DNA from: Natrialba sp. SSL1
Lineage (GTDB): Archaea; Halobacteriota; Halobacteria; Halobacteriales; Natrialbaceae
DNA: 64,000 nt
Direction of reading: 5' to 3'
NCBI RefSeq assembly: GCF_001861355.1
Contig: NZ_MASN01000040.1
Span: forward strand, 62,001 to 126,000
Under the pieces are notes generated by a model, which worked only from the letters and a program-made list of their open reading frames with translations, ran no database searches and was not told the origin of the DNA. The position numbers and the translations under genes were made by a program. How positions within the stretch are numbered: position 1 is the stretch's first letter; each line of letters begins with the position of its first letter. Shown here in pieces: positions 18,243 through 25,934 of this stretch.

Positions 18243-18593
18243 TTAGTTGTCTTCGTCGTCTTCGTCTTCGTCGCCGTTCTCTTCGTCACCATTCTCTTCG
18301 TCACCGTTCTCATCGTCGCCGTTCTCGTCATCCATGCCGTTCTCTTCGTCACCGTTCTCATCGTCCATGCCGTTCTCTTCGTCGCCGTTCTCATCGTCCA
18401 TGCCGTTCTCTTCGTCTCCGTTCTCGTCATCCATGCCGTTCTCATCGGCTGGATCGTCGTCATCTGCTGGGTCGTCACCCGGATCGGCCGGGTCATCAGG
18501 ATCTTCCGGATCGTCGTTACATCCTGCGAGCGCAGCAGCGCCTACCGCACCGCTGATCGCGATCAGTCGTCGGCGTGTGAGTCGGTCGTCCAT
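18243..18593 (-). CDS. Small acidic repeat lipoprotein
   Basis: The 116-aa protein has a Tat-like signal (TRRRLIAISGAVG) and a lipobox ALAGC around residue 25. The mature part is almost only D, E, N and G: four copies of the 11-residue unit ENGMDDENGDE, then shorter ENGDE units. The DNA is correspondingly repetitive (33-bp units). It should be a highly charged, disordered, surface-anchored peptide. Similar ENGDEENGDE runs occur inside the quinoproteins at 51070 and 53580. The function is unknown. Confidence 0.7.
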   Translation of the reverse strand: MDDRLTRRRLIAISGAVGAAALAGCNDDPEDPDDPADPGDDPADDDDPADENGMDDENGDEENGMDDENGDEENGMDDENGDEENGMDDENGDDENGDEENGDEENGDEDEDDEDN

Positions 18594-19027
18594 TGTCAGA
18601 TCCTCGCTTCCATACCGGAACGGCGACCACCAATAGAATGCGGCACCTATCTCGCGGGTACAGCGGACAAACGATTGTTACATCCACTCCCCAAGACACC
18701 GAGATAAATATATGGTAACATGCGGCATAAATTTGTATCTCTGAGGGTACACATACTCAGATGGCATGGCCGAGCACGGCGAATTCAGGCCATCATCTAA
18801 CAATCGTTTACGAGCAGGGGCCACGCGGGCACTAGAGCGTTTCACTCACATCACTGACTCGAACCGGAGCGAGGACTGGGATCACTCGCGTATGGAACGC
18901 TTTCCGGGTGAAAGACACCGAAGAGACGCTCGATTAATCAAACGAGAAGAGTTTCGTAACGCAGAAACTGTCTGTCTTGGCCGCCAGTCTCGTGTGCTAT
19001 CGGTCGGACACTGCACAGCGAACGGTG
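18594..19027. other. Intergenic region with no supported gene
   Basis: The stretch 18700-18770 is AT-rich with ATAAATATATGG. A 94-codon plus-strand frame at 18766-19050 runs into the 3' end of gfcR, has mixed codon use and a basic product unlike haloarchaeal proteins, and is not called. No RNA gene was recognised. Confidence 0.5.
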
Positions 19028-19705
19028 TCACTCGTTTGTTCCGACACTGATCACTTGCAAGAGTGAGTAGACCGGGACGCCCTCGATTTCTTCGATCCCC
19101 TGTTTGTCCGCGAGCACGACACAGGCAAGCGGCTCGCCACCTTCCGTGCGAATCGCTTCGATCGTCTCTCGCATCGTCGTCCCGCTCGTGATGGTATCGT
19201 CGACGATGTAGCACTCTCGGTTGCGGATGCCGGCAAAGTTCCGGGAAAAGGTCCCGCCGAGATCCTCGATATCGCCTTCTTCCCACTGGTGTTTTGCAGG
19301 CGTGTACGTGCCGAGGTCCGTCTCGAGTTCCCGCGCGACGAGCGTGGCGATCGGACCACCCGCTTTCTCGATCCCGATCGTCAGGTCGACATCCTCGCCG
19401 TGTTTTGCGAGGAGATCGGCCATTGCAGCAGCGATATGGCCCATCCGCTTGCTGTCGCGACCGATCGCGGCCCAGTCGACGTGGATGTCCTGTGGACGGC
19501 TCCCGTTCTCGGCAGCGGTCGTTGGTGCCGACGACGTATCCGCTGTGTCCGTCTCCGCATCGGACTGCGTCGTCGCATCGCTTCGCTCGACGAGCCAGCT
19601 TGCGGTTTCGCGTGAGACGTTCAGTTCGTCTGCGATTTCGCCCTTCGAGAGCCCGCGCGCCGCCAGTTCAGCAGCGCTCTCGATGAGATCGTCGACGTTT
19701 TTCAT
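19028..19705 (-). CDS. gfcR: GfcR-type regulator: HTH plus orotate phosphoribosyltransferase-like domain
   Basis: The 225-aa protein begins with a helix-turn-helix (LSKGEIADELNVSRETASWL, residues 19-38), continues through an acidic linker, and ends in a type I phosphoribosyltransferase fold with the PRPP loop YIVDDTITSGTT (166-177). GfcR of Haloferax volcanii activates glucose-degradation genes of the semi-phosphorylative Entner-Doudoroff route. Pyrimidine synthesis itself is unlikely because of the HTH. A canonical TATAAAAA box 21-28 bases upstream fixes the start at 19705 rather than 19780. Confidence 0.9.
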   Translation of the reverse strand: MKNVDDLIESAAELAARGLSKGEIADELNVSRETASWLVERSDATTQSDAETDTADTSSAPTTAAENGSRPQDIHVDWAAIGRDSKRMGHIAAAMADLLAKHGEDVDLTIGIEKAGGPIATLVARELETDLGTYTPAKHQWEEGDIEDLGGTFSRNFAGIRNRECYIVDDTITSGTTMRETIEAIRTEGGEPLACVVLADKQGIEEIEGVPVYSLLQVISVGTNE

Positions 19706-19725
19706 ATGCTGTCCTTCGGACGCGG

Positions 19726-19733
19726 TTTTTATA
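19726..19733 (-). promoter_or_regulatory. TATA box of gfcR
   Basis: On the minus strand this reads TATAAAAA, the best TATA box in the window, ending about 21 bases before the gfcR ATG. The mRNA should be leaderless. Confidence 0.65.
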
Positions 19734-19887
19734 GTCGTGTCGTCCTTTCGAAAATGGGCCGTGACCGTGGACCACGGCAACGATCACGCAAGAGCGAGAG
19801 CGAGAGCGGTGGGTAGCACACGTCCTACGTACGCACCGCAACACCCGACTGAAAACGATTATCCCGCTGCCACTGCCAGTTGATCAC

Positions 19888-21180
19888 ATGGAACGCTACG
19901 ATCTCGTCTACCGGCTGTACGACGAGTACGACACCACCACGTTGCGTGAGTATCAGGAGTTCGTCGACATCTTCCCCGCCGTCGACTCGCGAGTTGCACT
20001 CGAGCACTGGCAGGATGCAAACGACGAACTCGAAGCGCGCAAGAACGAGATCCGCAGTGACTTTGCAGCGGGCGAAACGTTCGCGGAGATTGCAGCGCAC
20101 ACGACCCGCGATCAGGCGTTTACGGCACTCGATCTGGAGGCCAAGTACGGCCGCGCGGTGAACGTACTCGTGCTCGACGTCGACGAGACGCTGCGCTCGG
20201 CCGGTGGCACGGACAACGAGATCCCCCGCGAGACACTACACGTACTGACGGAGTTCCACGAAGCCGGGATCCCGATCGTCATCTGTACGGGCCAGACCTT
20301 GGAGAACGTCAAGGGCTTTGCGATCCAGGGGCTGGGCAGCGAAATCGTCCACTCCGGCGACCTCTCGATCGTCTACGAGGCGGGGACGGGCGTCTTCACG
20401 CCGGGCCACGGAGCCGACACGAAACAACTGCTCTACGAGGACCTGGACGACGAGATTCGGGACGTCTTCGACGACGTGCGCTCGCGCATCCTGCCCGACG
20501 CCCCCGCGGATCTGCGGCGGGGCTGTCACCTGCAGGGCAACGAATTCAACGTGACGATGAAGCCGAACTACGAAACCGGCTCCACCCAGGCCCGCGAGAT
20601 CATCGACGAAGCACTGGTCTACGTACTCGAGTTGCTCGCGGACTCGGTAGGCACGGTGGCCGCGTTCGGCAGTGTGGAGGAAGGTGGAGACGCCGAAAAC
20701 GGCGACGTCGAACTCGAGGGCGAATCGATCACCGACTGGACGCATACCTTCTACGCCAGCCAGGACCCCGAAATTCGGGCCGTCCTGGAGAGCGAAGGCG
20801 CGTACCCGGATCTCGACCCCGACGCCGTTCCCGGCGACCTCGAAGCCGTGCTCGACCGAATCGACGTGGCCTACTACGAGGCCGACGCCGCTGAGATCGG
20901 CAGTCTCGAACTCAACAAAGTCGTCGGTGTCGAGCGCGCGCTCGACGTGCTCGACGTCGCGGACCCGTTCGCGCTCGTCATGGGCGACTCCAAGAGCGAC
21001 CTGCGGGTCATGCGCTGGGCCGCCGAGAACGACGCCGGCATCGCCGCCGCTCCCGAACACGCCTCGCGGGACACCCTGGAGCACGTCCTCGACACGGACG
21101 AACTCGTCTTCGACCGCGGTCGCAGCGTCGACGTGTTGCGGACCGTGTACGCGCTCAATCAGTTAGCCCGACTCGAGTAA
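19888..21180 (+). CDS. HAD-superfamily phosphatase with haloarchaeal N-terminal extension
   Basis: The 430-aa protein has an N-terminal helical part (about 85 residues) before HAD motif I, VLVLDVDETLRS, with the two catalytic aspartates. Motif II is IVICTGQT and motif IV is LVMGDSKSDLRVM. The large cap between them carries an acidic insertion around residue 265. Members hydrolyse phosphoesters in the cytosol; the substrate is not predictable. It is followed within 50 bases by a second HAD gene, hinting at linked roles. Confidence 0.82.
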   Translation: MERYDLVYRLYDEYDTTTLREYQEFVDIFPAVDSRVALEHWQDANDELEARKNEIRSDFAAGETFAEIAAHTTRDQAFTALDLEAKYGRAVNVLVLDVDETLRSAGGTDNEIPRETLHVLTEFHEAGIPIVICTGQTLENVKGFAIQGLGSEIVHSGDLSIVYEAGTGVFTPGHGADTKQLLYEDLDDEIRDVFDDVRSRILPDAPADLRRGCHLQGNEFNVTMKPNYETGSTQAREIIDEALVYVLELLADSVGTVAAFGSVEEGGDAENGDVELEGESITDWTHTFYASQDPEIRAVLESEGAYPDLDPDAVPGDLEAVLDRIDVAYYEADAAEIGSLELNKVVGVERALDVLDVADPFALVMGDSKSDLRVMRWAAENDAGIAAAPEHASRDTLEHVLDTDELVFDRGRSVDVLRTVYALNQLARLE

Positions 21181-21225
21181 TCCCGATCCTCACAGCCGGA
21201 CTCGACCGGGCTGACCGAAGTCCCT

Positions 21226-21798
21226 ATGGACCCGCCGGCCCTCCACAGCACTGTGACCGAGTACGACGCGATCGTCTACGATCTGGATGGCACGCTCGTC
21301 GACCTCGACGTCGACTGGAACGCCGTCGCTGCCGACGTACGGAGCGTCTACGCCGACGCGAACGTCGACCCGCCAAGCGAGGATCTCTGGGCGATGCTCG
21401 AGGGCGCGGGCGACGCTGGCCTCACGGACGCCGTCGAGGAGGCTATCGCCACCCACGAACGCGACGGTGCATCGACCTCACCTCGGCTCGCACACGCGGA
21501 CGAACTCGAAAACGGCGCGCAAGCAACGGCGGTCGGCGTCTGCTCGCTCAACTGTGAGGCCGCCTGCCGACGGGCACTCGAGTCCCACGGACTCGCGTCG
21601 GCGGTGGACGTGATCGTCGGTCGGGATACGGTCGAGACGCAGAAGCCGGATCCGGAGCCGTTGCTCGTTGCGGTCGACGAGCTCGGTGTCGAACCGTCGG
21701 ACGCGGTTTTTATCGGTGATTCGGCACGGGACGAACAGACGGCCAGGCGGGCCGGCGTCGAGTTCGAGTACGTCGACGATGGGCCGTCTGGTGTCTGA
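21226..21798 (+). CDS. HAD-superfamily hydrolase (phosphoglycolate phosphatase-like)
   Basis: The 190-aa protein shows HAD motif I VYDLDGTLVDLDVDW, a short cap, motif III around KPDPEPL and motif IV VFIGDSARDEQTA. It is compact compared with typical phosphoglycolate phosphatases (about 220 aa). A form III RuBisCO is encoded elsewhere in the window, so a phosphoglycolate role is possible, but this is only inference. An internal start at VTEYDAIVY is an alternative. Confidence 0.82.
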   Translation: MDPPALHSTVTEYDAIVYDLDGTLVDLDVDWNAVAADVRSVYADANVDPPSEDLWAMLEGAGDAGLTDAVEEAIATHERDGASTSPRLAHADELENGAQATAVGVCSLNCEAACRRALESHGLASAVDVIVGRDTVETQKPDPEPLLVAVDELGVEPSDAVFIGDSARDEQTARRAGVEFEYVDDGPSGV

Positions 21799-21906
21799 AG
21801 CGGCCGCCGGGTTCTCGTTTCTTGTGTCCTGTCCCGCACCACGCTTGCTCTCGTTCCTACGCTTCTCTCACTTCGACCCCCAAGCCCAGCCTCGCATAGG
21901 GACGCG

Positions 21907-22140
21907 TTAGCGTTGTGCGCGCTTCGCGTACAGAAATACCGAAATCGAGACGAACAGCCAGATGACCGCACCGACGCGGATTGCAAACTCGGCTCGCGAC
22001 CCCCACGTCGGAAGCTCCGCGCTCGTCGAAAGCAGCGCGACGATCGGTGCCCCGATCAGGATCGTGAGGACGAACGTCACCTGCATCACCCACCCGTAAT
22101 CGACGCCGTCGGGCGTGGTGGTTTCGACGGGGTCTGGCAC
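21907..22140 (-). CDS. Small haloarchaeal membrane protein (two helices)
   Basis: A 77-aa product is predicted from the GTG at 22140, which has GGGAG eight bases upstream and a CTTAAGA TATA-like box about 25 bases upstream. The protein has two hydrophobic segments (VMQVTFVLTILIGAPIVALL and AVIWLFVSISVFLYA) and a short charged C-terminus KRAQR. It looks like one of the conserved small haloarchaeal membrane proteins of unknown function. A longer start at 22206 is less likely. Confidence 0.65.
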   Translation of the reverse strand: MPDPVETTTPDGVDYGWVMQVTFVLTILIGAPIVALLSTSAELPTWGSRAEFAIRVGAVIWLFVSISVFLYAKRAQR

Positions 22141-22292
22141 GAGTGAATCTCCCGACTCAGCCCTCTTAAGCGTCGCGACTCGCCGCTCGCAGCGGCTGTG
22201 GCCCACCCAACTCGTGTGCTTGGCGCGCCCGAAACTCGCGCGCTACTCGCGTCGCGACGGCTCGCCAGCAGCGCAGCTGAAGAACGGTGCTG

Positions 22293-22300
22293 TTTACTAT
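22293..22300 (+). promoter_or_regulatory. TATA box of panB
   Basis: TTTACTAT lies 25-32 bases before the panB ATG, supporting the start at 22325 instead of the long upstream frame. Confidence 0.5.
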
Positions 22301-22324
22301 TCGAACGCGAACACGAACGTACGC

Positions 22325-23137
22325 ATGACCACTGTCCGGGACGTGAGCGCCAAAGCAGGCGACGAACCGATCACGATGCTGACGGCCTACGACGCGCCGA
22401 CCGCCGACATCGTCGACGACGCCGGCGTCGACATCATCCTCGTCGGCGACAGCCTCGGCAATACGTCGCTCGGCCACGACACGACGCTCCCCGTCACCGT
22501 CGACGACATGGCACGCCACGTCGGCGCTGTCAGCCGCGCAACCGACGATGCCCTCGTCGTCGCCGACATGCCGTTCCTCTCCTTCGGCGTCGACGAAGCC
22601 GCGAGCATCGAAAACGCCGGTCGAATGCTCAAAGAGGAGGGCGCTGACGCGGTCAAACTCGAGTGCGGTCCGCACACGGTCGACCTCACCGAAAAACTGG
22701 TCCAGCTCGGGATTCCGGTGATGGCTCACCTCGGGCTGACGCCACAGCACGTCAACCAGTACGGCGGCTACCCTCGGCAAGGGACGGACCAGGCGGCCGC
22801 AGAACAGATTCTCGACCTCGCTCGCGGGCACGAGGCGGCCGGCGCGTTCTCGCTGGTCCTCGAGCACATCCCGTCGAATCTCGCTGCCGAGGTGACGGCC
22901 GAACTCGAGACGCCGACGATCGGAATCGGTGCCGGTCCCGAGTGTGACGGACAGGTGCTCGTCGTCGACGACGCGGTCGGGTTGAGCGAGTGGTCGCCGT
23001 CGTTCGCGAAGCAATTTGGGTCGGTTCGCGAGGAGATGGAGTCGGCCGTGGATGACTATGTCGAGGCAGTCGAATCTGGCTCGTTCCCGGCGGACGAGCA
23101 CAGTCACGAGTCGGCGGATCTGGACGAGATTTATTGA
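22325..23137 (+). CDS. panB: 3-methyl-2-oxobutanoate hydroxymethyltransferase
   Basis: The 270-aa enzyme makes ketopantoate from 2-oxoisovalerate and methylene-tetrahydrofolate (or a pterin analogue) at the start of coenzyme A synthesis. The Mg2+ loop LVGDSLGNTSLGHDTTLPV, the segment VKLECG and the late motif TIGIGAGPECDGQVLV are all intact, and the length is normal. The long in-frame upstream extension to 22115 is not part of the protein, given the promoter at 22293. Cytosolic; monocistronic. Confidence 0.95.
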   Translation: MTTVRDVSAKAGDEPITMLTAYDAPTADIVDDAGVDIILVGDSLGNTSLGHDTTLPVTVDDMARHVGAVSRATDDALVVADMPFLSFGVDEAASIENAGRMLKEEGADAVKLECGPHTVDLTEKLVQLGIPVMAHLGLTPQHVNQYGGYPRQGTDQAAAEQILDLARGHEAAGAFSLVLEHIPSNLAAEVTAELETPTIGIGAGPECDGQVLVVDDAVGLSEWSPSFAKQFGSVREEMESAVDDYVEAVESGSFPADEHSHESADLDEIY

Positions 23138-23232
23138 GCGGTTCGGTTAGTGCTCGCGGTCGGTGCGTATAGCGATGACGGCGAGGTTGGGTTGTAGGGT
23201 GTCGATCGTAGATCGTATTCCAAACGAAGGCG

Positions 23233-23805
23233 TCAGCCTTGGGAAAACGCACTCGCGGTAGCCGCCGCACCGAACGCAGCGAGCGCGACTCCGGCGATCA
23301 TCGTGACGGGAAAGAATAGATCCTCGGCGAGCGCGCTGAGAAGTGGGTTCGACGGCATGCCGCTGAGTGAGCCGAGAACGAACAAGAGCAGACAGAACAC
23401 CACGAAGCCGGCGACTGCACCGATGGCACCGAGCGTGCCAACGGCGGACGGCGACTGGTCGAACTGAGTCCCGGTGAGGACGCCGGTCAGGGTCGCCACA
23501 ACCGGTGCGAGCAAAATTGCAGAGCCGATCGCATCGACCACGATGTGGAGGCTCTCGATTTCACCTTCCATCCCGAAGGAACCACCGAACCCGGCGAAGA
23601 TGTTGTACAGGACCGGTGGAACACCGAATCCGATCGCGATGGTCGCGAATAGGAGCACGTTGAACGTGATGACCCGCCCGTTTTCCGCCCGGAGGAAGGT
23701 GTCTGCGAAGACATCACTGGGGAGGCGTGGGTTCCACTCGTCGTCTGAGTCGCTCTCCGCGTCTGTTCTCCCGTCCGGGTCATCGCTCGGCGACTGATCG
23801 TCCAT
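23233..23805 (-). CDS. Membrane protein of unknown function
   Basis: The 190-aa protein starts at MDDQSPSDDPDG (23805) with an acidic cytosolic N-terminus of about 45 residues. Four hydrophobic segments follow (for example ITFNVLLFATIAIGFG and GAVAGFVVFCLLLFVLG). No enzymatic motif was recognised. It is divergent from the gene at 23891 with only 85 bases between them, so the two may share regulation. Confidence 0.7.
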   Translation of the reverse strand: MDDQSPSDDPDGRTDAESDSDDEWNPRLPSDVFADTFLRAENGRVITFNVLLFATIAIGFGVPPVLYNIFAGFGGSFGMEGEIESLHIVVDAIGSAILLAPVVATLTGVLTGTQFDQSPSAVGTLGAIGAVAGFVVFCLLLFVLGSLSGMPSNPLLSALAEDLFFPVTMIAGVALAAFGAAATASAFSQG

Positions 23806-23890
23806 ACGTTCAGTACAGACATGTCTCACAAAACTGTTGTTGATTGATGATACAACCAACATTGATTGCAATATAGCGCTAACAGACAGT

Positions 23891-24205
23891 ATGTCGCGTA
23901 TCGTGACGTCAGTCAGTGCGATCTGCCTCTTTATCGGCGGCACACTGGCGCTTGCAATCGTCCTCGCCCTGGTCCTGCTCCCACAACCCACCCTTCCGCT
24001 CTCGTCCTGCACCGACGTTGGATACGTCGGCGGACCGCCGGGTGGCTTCGAGTACGAGGGTTACTCGTGGCTCTGGCTAGAGTACTCGCCGGACGGCGGC
24101 GTGAACCGGTGTGGGACACCGATCGTCTCGGTCGCGGTCGGACTGCTTGTGGTTGGTGGTGTCCTCTTTGGCATTGATCGCCGAACGCAGTCGTTCGACC
24201 GCTGA
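23891..24205 (+). CDS. Small membrane protein of unknown function
   Basis: The 104-aa product has an N-terminal hydrophobic helix (SAICLFIGGTLALAIVLALV), an external loop with two cysteines (SSCTDVGYVGG, NRCGTP) that could form a disulfide, and a second helix near the C-terminus. The start at 23891 fits a TATA-like CAATATAG just upstream. A 21-bp unit containing the stop codon is tandemly duplicated after the gene. Unknown family. Confidence 0.6.
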   Translation: MSRIVTSVSAICLFIGGTLALAIVLALVLLPQPTLPLSSCTDVGYVGGPPGGFEYEGYSWLWLEYSPDGGVNRCGTPIVSVAVGLLVVGGVLFGIDRRTQSFDR

Positions 24206-24221
24206 ACGCAGTCGTTCGACC
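24183..24221 (+). repeat. Tandem 21-bp duplication across a stop codon
   Basis: GAACGCAGTCGTTCGACC occurs at 24183-24200 and 24204-24221. Each copy contains GAACG-N4-CGTTC, a 5-bp hairpin. The stop codon of the upstream membrane protein lies between the copies, so a single base change (CGA or CGC to TGA in context) separates a shorter from a longer product. Confidence 0.7.
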
Positions 24222-24297
24222 ACCGACCGAACCCATCACTAATCCGAAAACCGCTTCGATACCATGCCATCCAACTCCGCGTACCGCGCTCTCCCGC

Positions 24298-25080
24298 CTA
24301 CTCCACGGTCGACGCGACGAACTCGCTCACCGCCTCGTTGAACGCCGCCGGCTGCTCGAGCATTACCATGTGCGCCGCGTCCTCGAGTGCGACCGACTGA
24401 GCGTCGTCGATCTCGTCGACCAGAAACTCGTGATACCGCGGCGGCGTCAGCTTGTCGTGCTCGCCGTAGACGACCAGCGTCGGCACGCCGATCCCACCCA
24501 GTTCGTCGCGCACGTCGAACGTATGGCACGTCTCGAAATCCCGCTGCGTGACCGCCTGCCCGCACGCGCGCATCTGGTCACTCGAGTGCGTCGCCAACTC
24601 GCTCTCGGCGTCGTGGAAGAGGCGGTCGGAACCGTGGAGGAACTCGACGGCGCGCTCGAAGTCGTCTGCGAGCCAGTTGCGGAGGTCCTCGAGTACGCCG
24701 AGACGAGCGCCGGTGCCGGTGAGGACGACGGCGTCCGGACGGTACTCGTCGCCGCGCTCGATGAGGATGTGCATGACGACGGCACCGCCGAGTGAGTTGC
24801 CGACGAGAACGTCGGCGTCGGTTTCGGTCGCGACGGCGATGACGTCGTCGGCGTAGGCCGAGAGGGTTGTGTAGCCGGCGCTCGCGTCGATATCGCCGGA
24901 GTCGCCGTGACCGCTCAGGTCGAGCGTGACGACGGGATACTGATCGGCGAGGCGGTGCTGGGATTTCCAGGCCTCCCGCGTGCCGCCGCTCCCGTGAACG
25001 AAACAGATCGTCGGCCCCTCCCCACCCCGGTCTGAAACCTCGTAGGCCGTTTCCCGGCCCTGGTGTGATACCGTCTCCAT
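24298..25080 (-). CDS. Alpha/beta-fold hydrolase
   Basis: The 260-aa protein shows the complete family pattern: oxyanion region CFVHGSGGTREAW, nucleophile elbow VGNSLGGAV (Ser), acid in YGEHDKLTPP and base in DAAHMVMLEQ. It lacks a signal peptide and should be cytosolic. Closest textbook relatives are 3-oxoadipate enol-lactonase or general esterases; the substrate is not predictable. The start at METVSHQGRETAY (25080) is preferred over 25092. Confidence 0.85.
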   Translation of the reverse strand: METVSHQGRETAYEVSDRGGEGPTICFVHGSGGTREAWKSQHRLADQYPVVTLDLSGHGDSGDIDASAGYTTLSAYADDVIAVATETDADVLVGNSLGGAVVMHILIERGDEYRPDAVVLTGTGARLGVLEDLRNWLADDFERAVEFLHGSDRLFHDAESELATHSSDQMRACGQAVTQRDFETCHTFDVRDELGGIGVPTLVVYGEHDKLTPPRYHEFLVDEIDDAQSVALEDAAHMVMLEQPAAFNEAVSEFVASTVE

Positions 25081-25129
25081 AGCTGTTCGCACGACCGGCG
25101 CGGGTATAAAGTCTCAGCCGGTGGACGGC

Positions 25130-25594
25130 TTACGAACCGAGTGTGATCGCCTCGTCCGCCGCGTTCTGCAACGCATCCGAACGGCCGTGGGTGCCCGGCG
25201 CGATTGCGATCGTTTCGATTCCCTGCGCCGCCGCGTGTTCGAGAACGGGTTTGAAGTCGGTATCGCGCGAGGCGATCGCGAGCGTGTCGACCGTCCGGTC
25301 GGTCGAGAGTGCGGTCGCGTCGACGGCTAACTTTACGTCGACGTCGCCACTTGTGATGACGACTTCGAAGCCGCGCGCCTCGGCGGCCTGAATGAGCCCG
25401 GGTGTCGCGTGTTCGTCGAGATAGAGTCGGATAACGCCGACGCGGCCGAGATCACTCGCAACGTCGCGGAGGTCGTCGAGATCGACGTCGAACTCGTCGC
25501 GGAAGACGTTCGGCCCGTCGACGAACAGCCCGACGGCTGGCTCGCGGTGGGAGTCGGTATCGGGAGCGAGACGGGCGCGAACGCGGTCAAACAT
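25130..25594 (-). CDS. NYN-domain (LabA/DUF88-like, PIN-fold) putative RNase
   Basis: The 154-aa protein contains the NYN family signatures: GLFVDGPNVFRDEF near the N-terminus, SGDVDVKLAVDATAL in the middle and IASRDTDFKPVLEHA, supplying the aspartates of a PIN-like active site. Such proteins are predicted metal-dependent RNases. The start at MFDRVRARLAP (25594) matches the beginning of the conserved part. It lies about 50 bases from the hydrolase on the same strand and may share its transcript. Confidence 0.82.
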   Translation of the reverse strand: MFDRVRARLAPDTDSHREPAVGLFVDGPNVFRDEFDVDLDDLRDVASDLGRVGVIRLYLDEHATPGLIQAAEARGFEVVITSGDVDVKLAVDATALSTDRTVDTLAIASRDTDFKPVLEHAAAQGIETIAIAPGTHGRSDALQNAADEAITLGS

Positions 25595-25934
25595 ACCGAT
25601 CGGTAGCCACGGGTCCGGGAAAGGTGTAGCGAAACCGCCTGGAACTCCCACTCTCGTTCACCGCAGAGCGCTGCCACTGGGTGTGTTCGCCTCTCTCCCC
25701 GTCTGTTCTGGCACCTCCAATCGCGACAGCTAGTTCACCCCACCGCCGTCGGGCGAAAACAGTGTCTCTGTTTCTCACGCCACTCCGTCTCGTATAAGTC
25801 GCCGCCTACAGCTGTGCAGCACTTATATACAACATATGTTTCTAGAATCATAAATTGACTGTAAGAAATAGAGAATAAATCGTTCTGAGTTCGATAAAAC
25901 TCTACTACTTTCACGAAAAGATGACTATCATCGC

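Noticed and set aside
18243-18593. Possible CRISPR-like array in the repetitive DNA
   Set aside because: Repeats are adjacent without spacers and encode an acidic peptide repeat.
18766-19050. 94-codon plus-strand open frame
   Set aside because: It overlaps the gfcR 3' end, has mixed codon use and a basic composition unlike haloarchaeal proteins, and shows no motif.
20236-21084. 282-codon minus-strand frame opposite the HAD gene
   Set aside because: Shadow of the plus-strand gene with intact HAD motifs.
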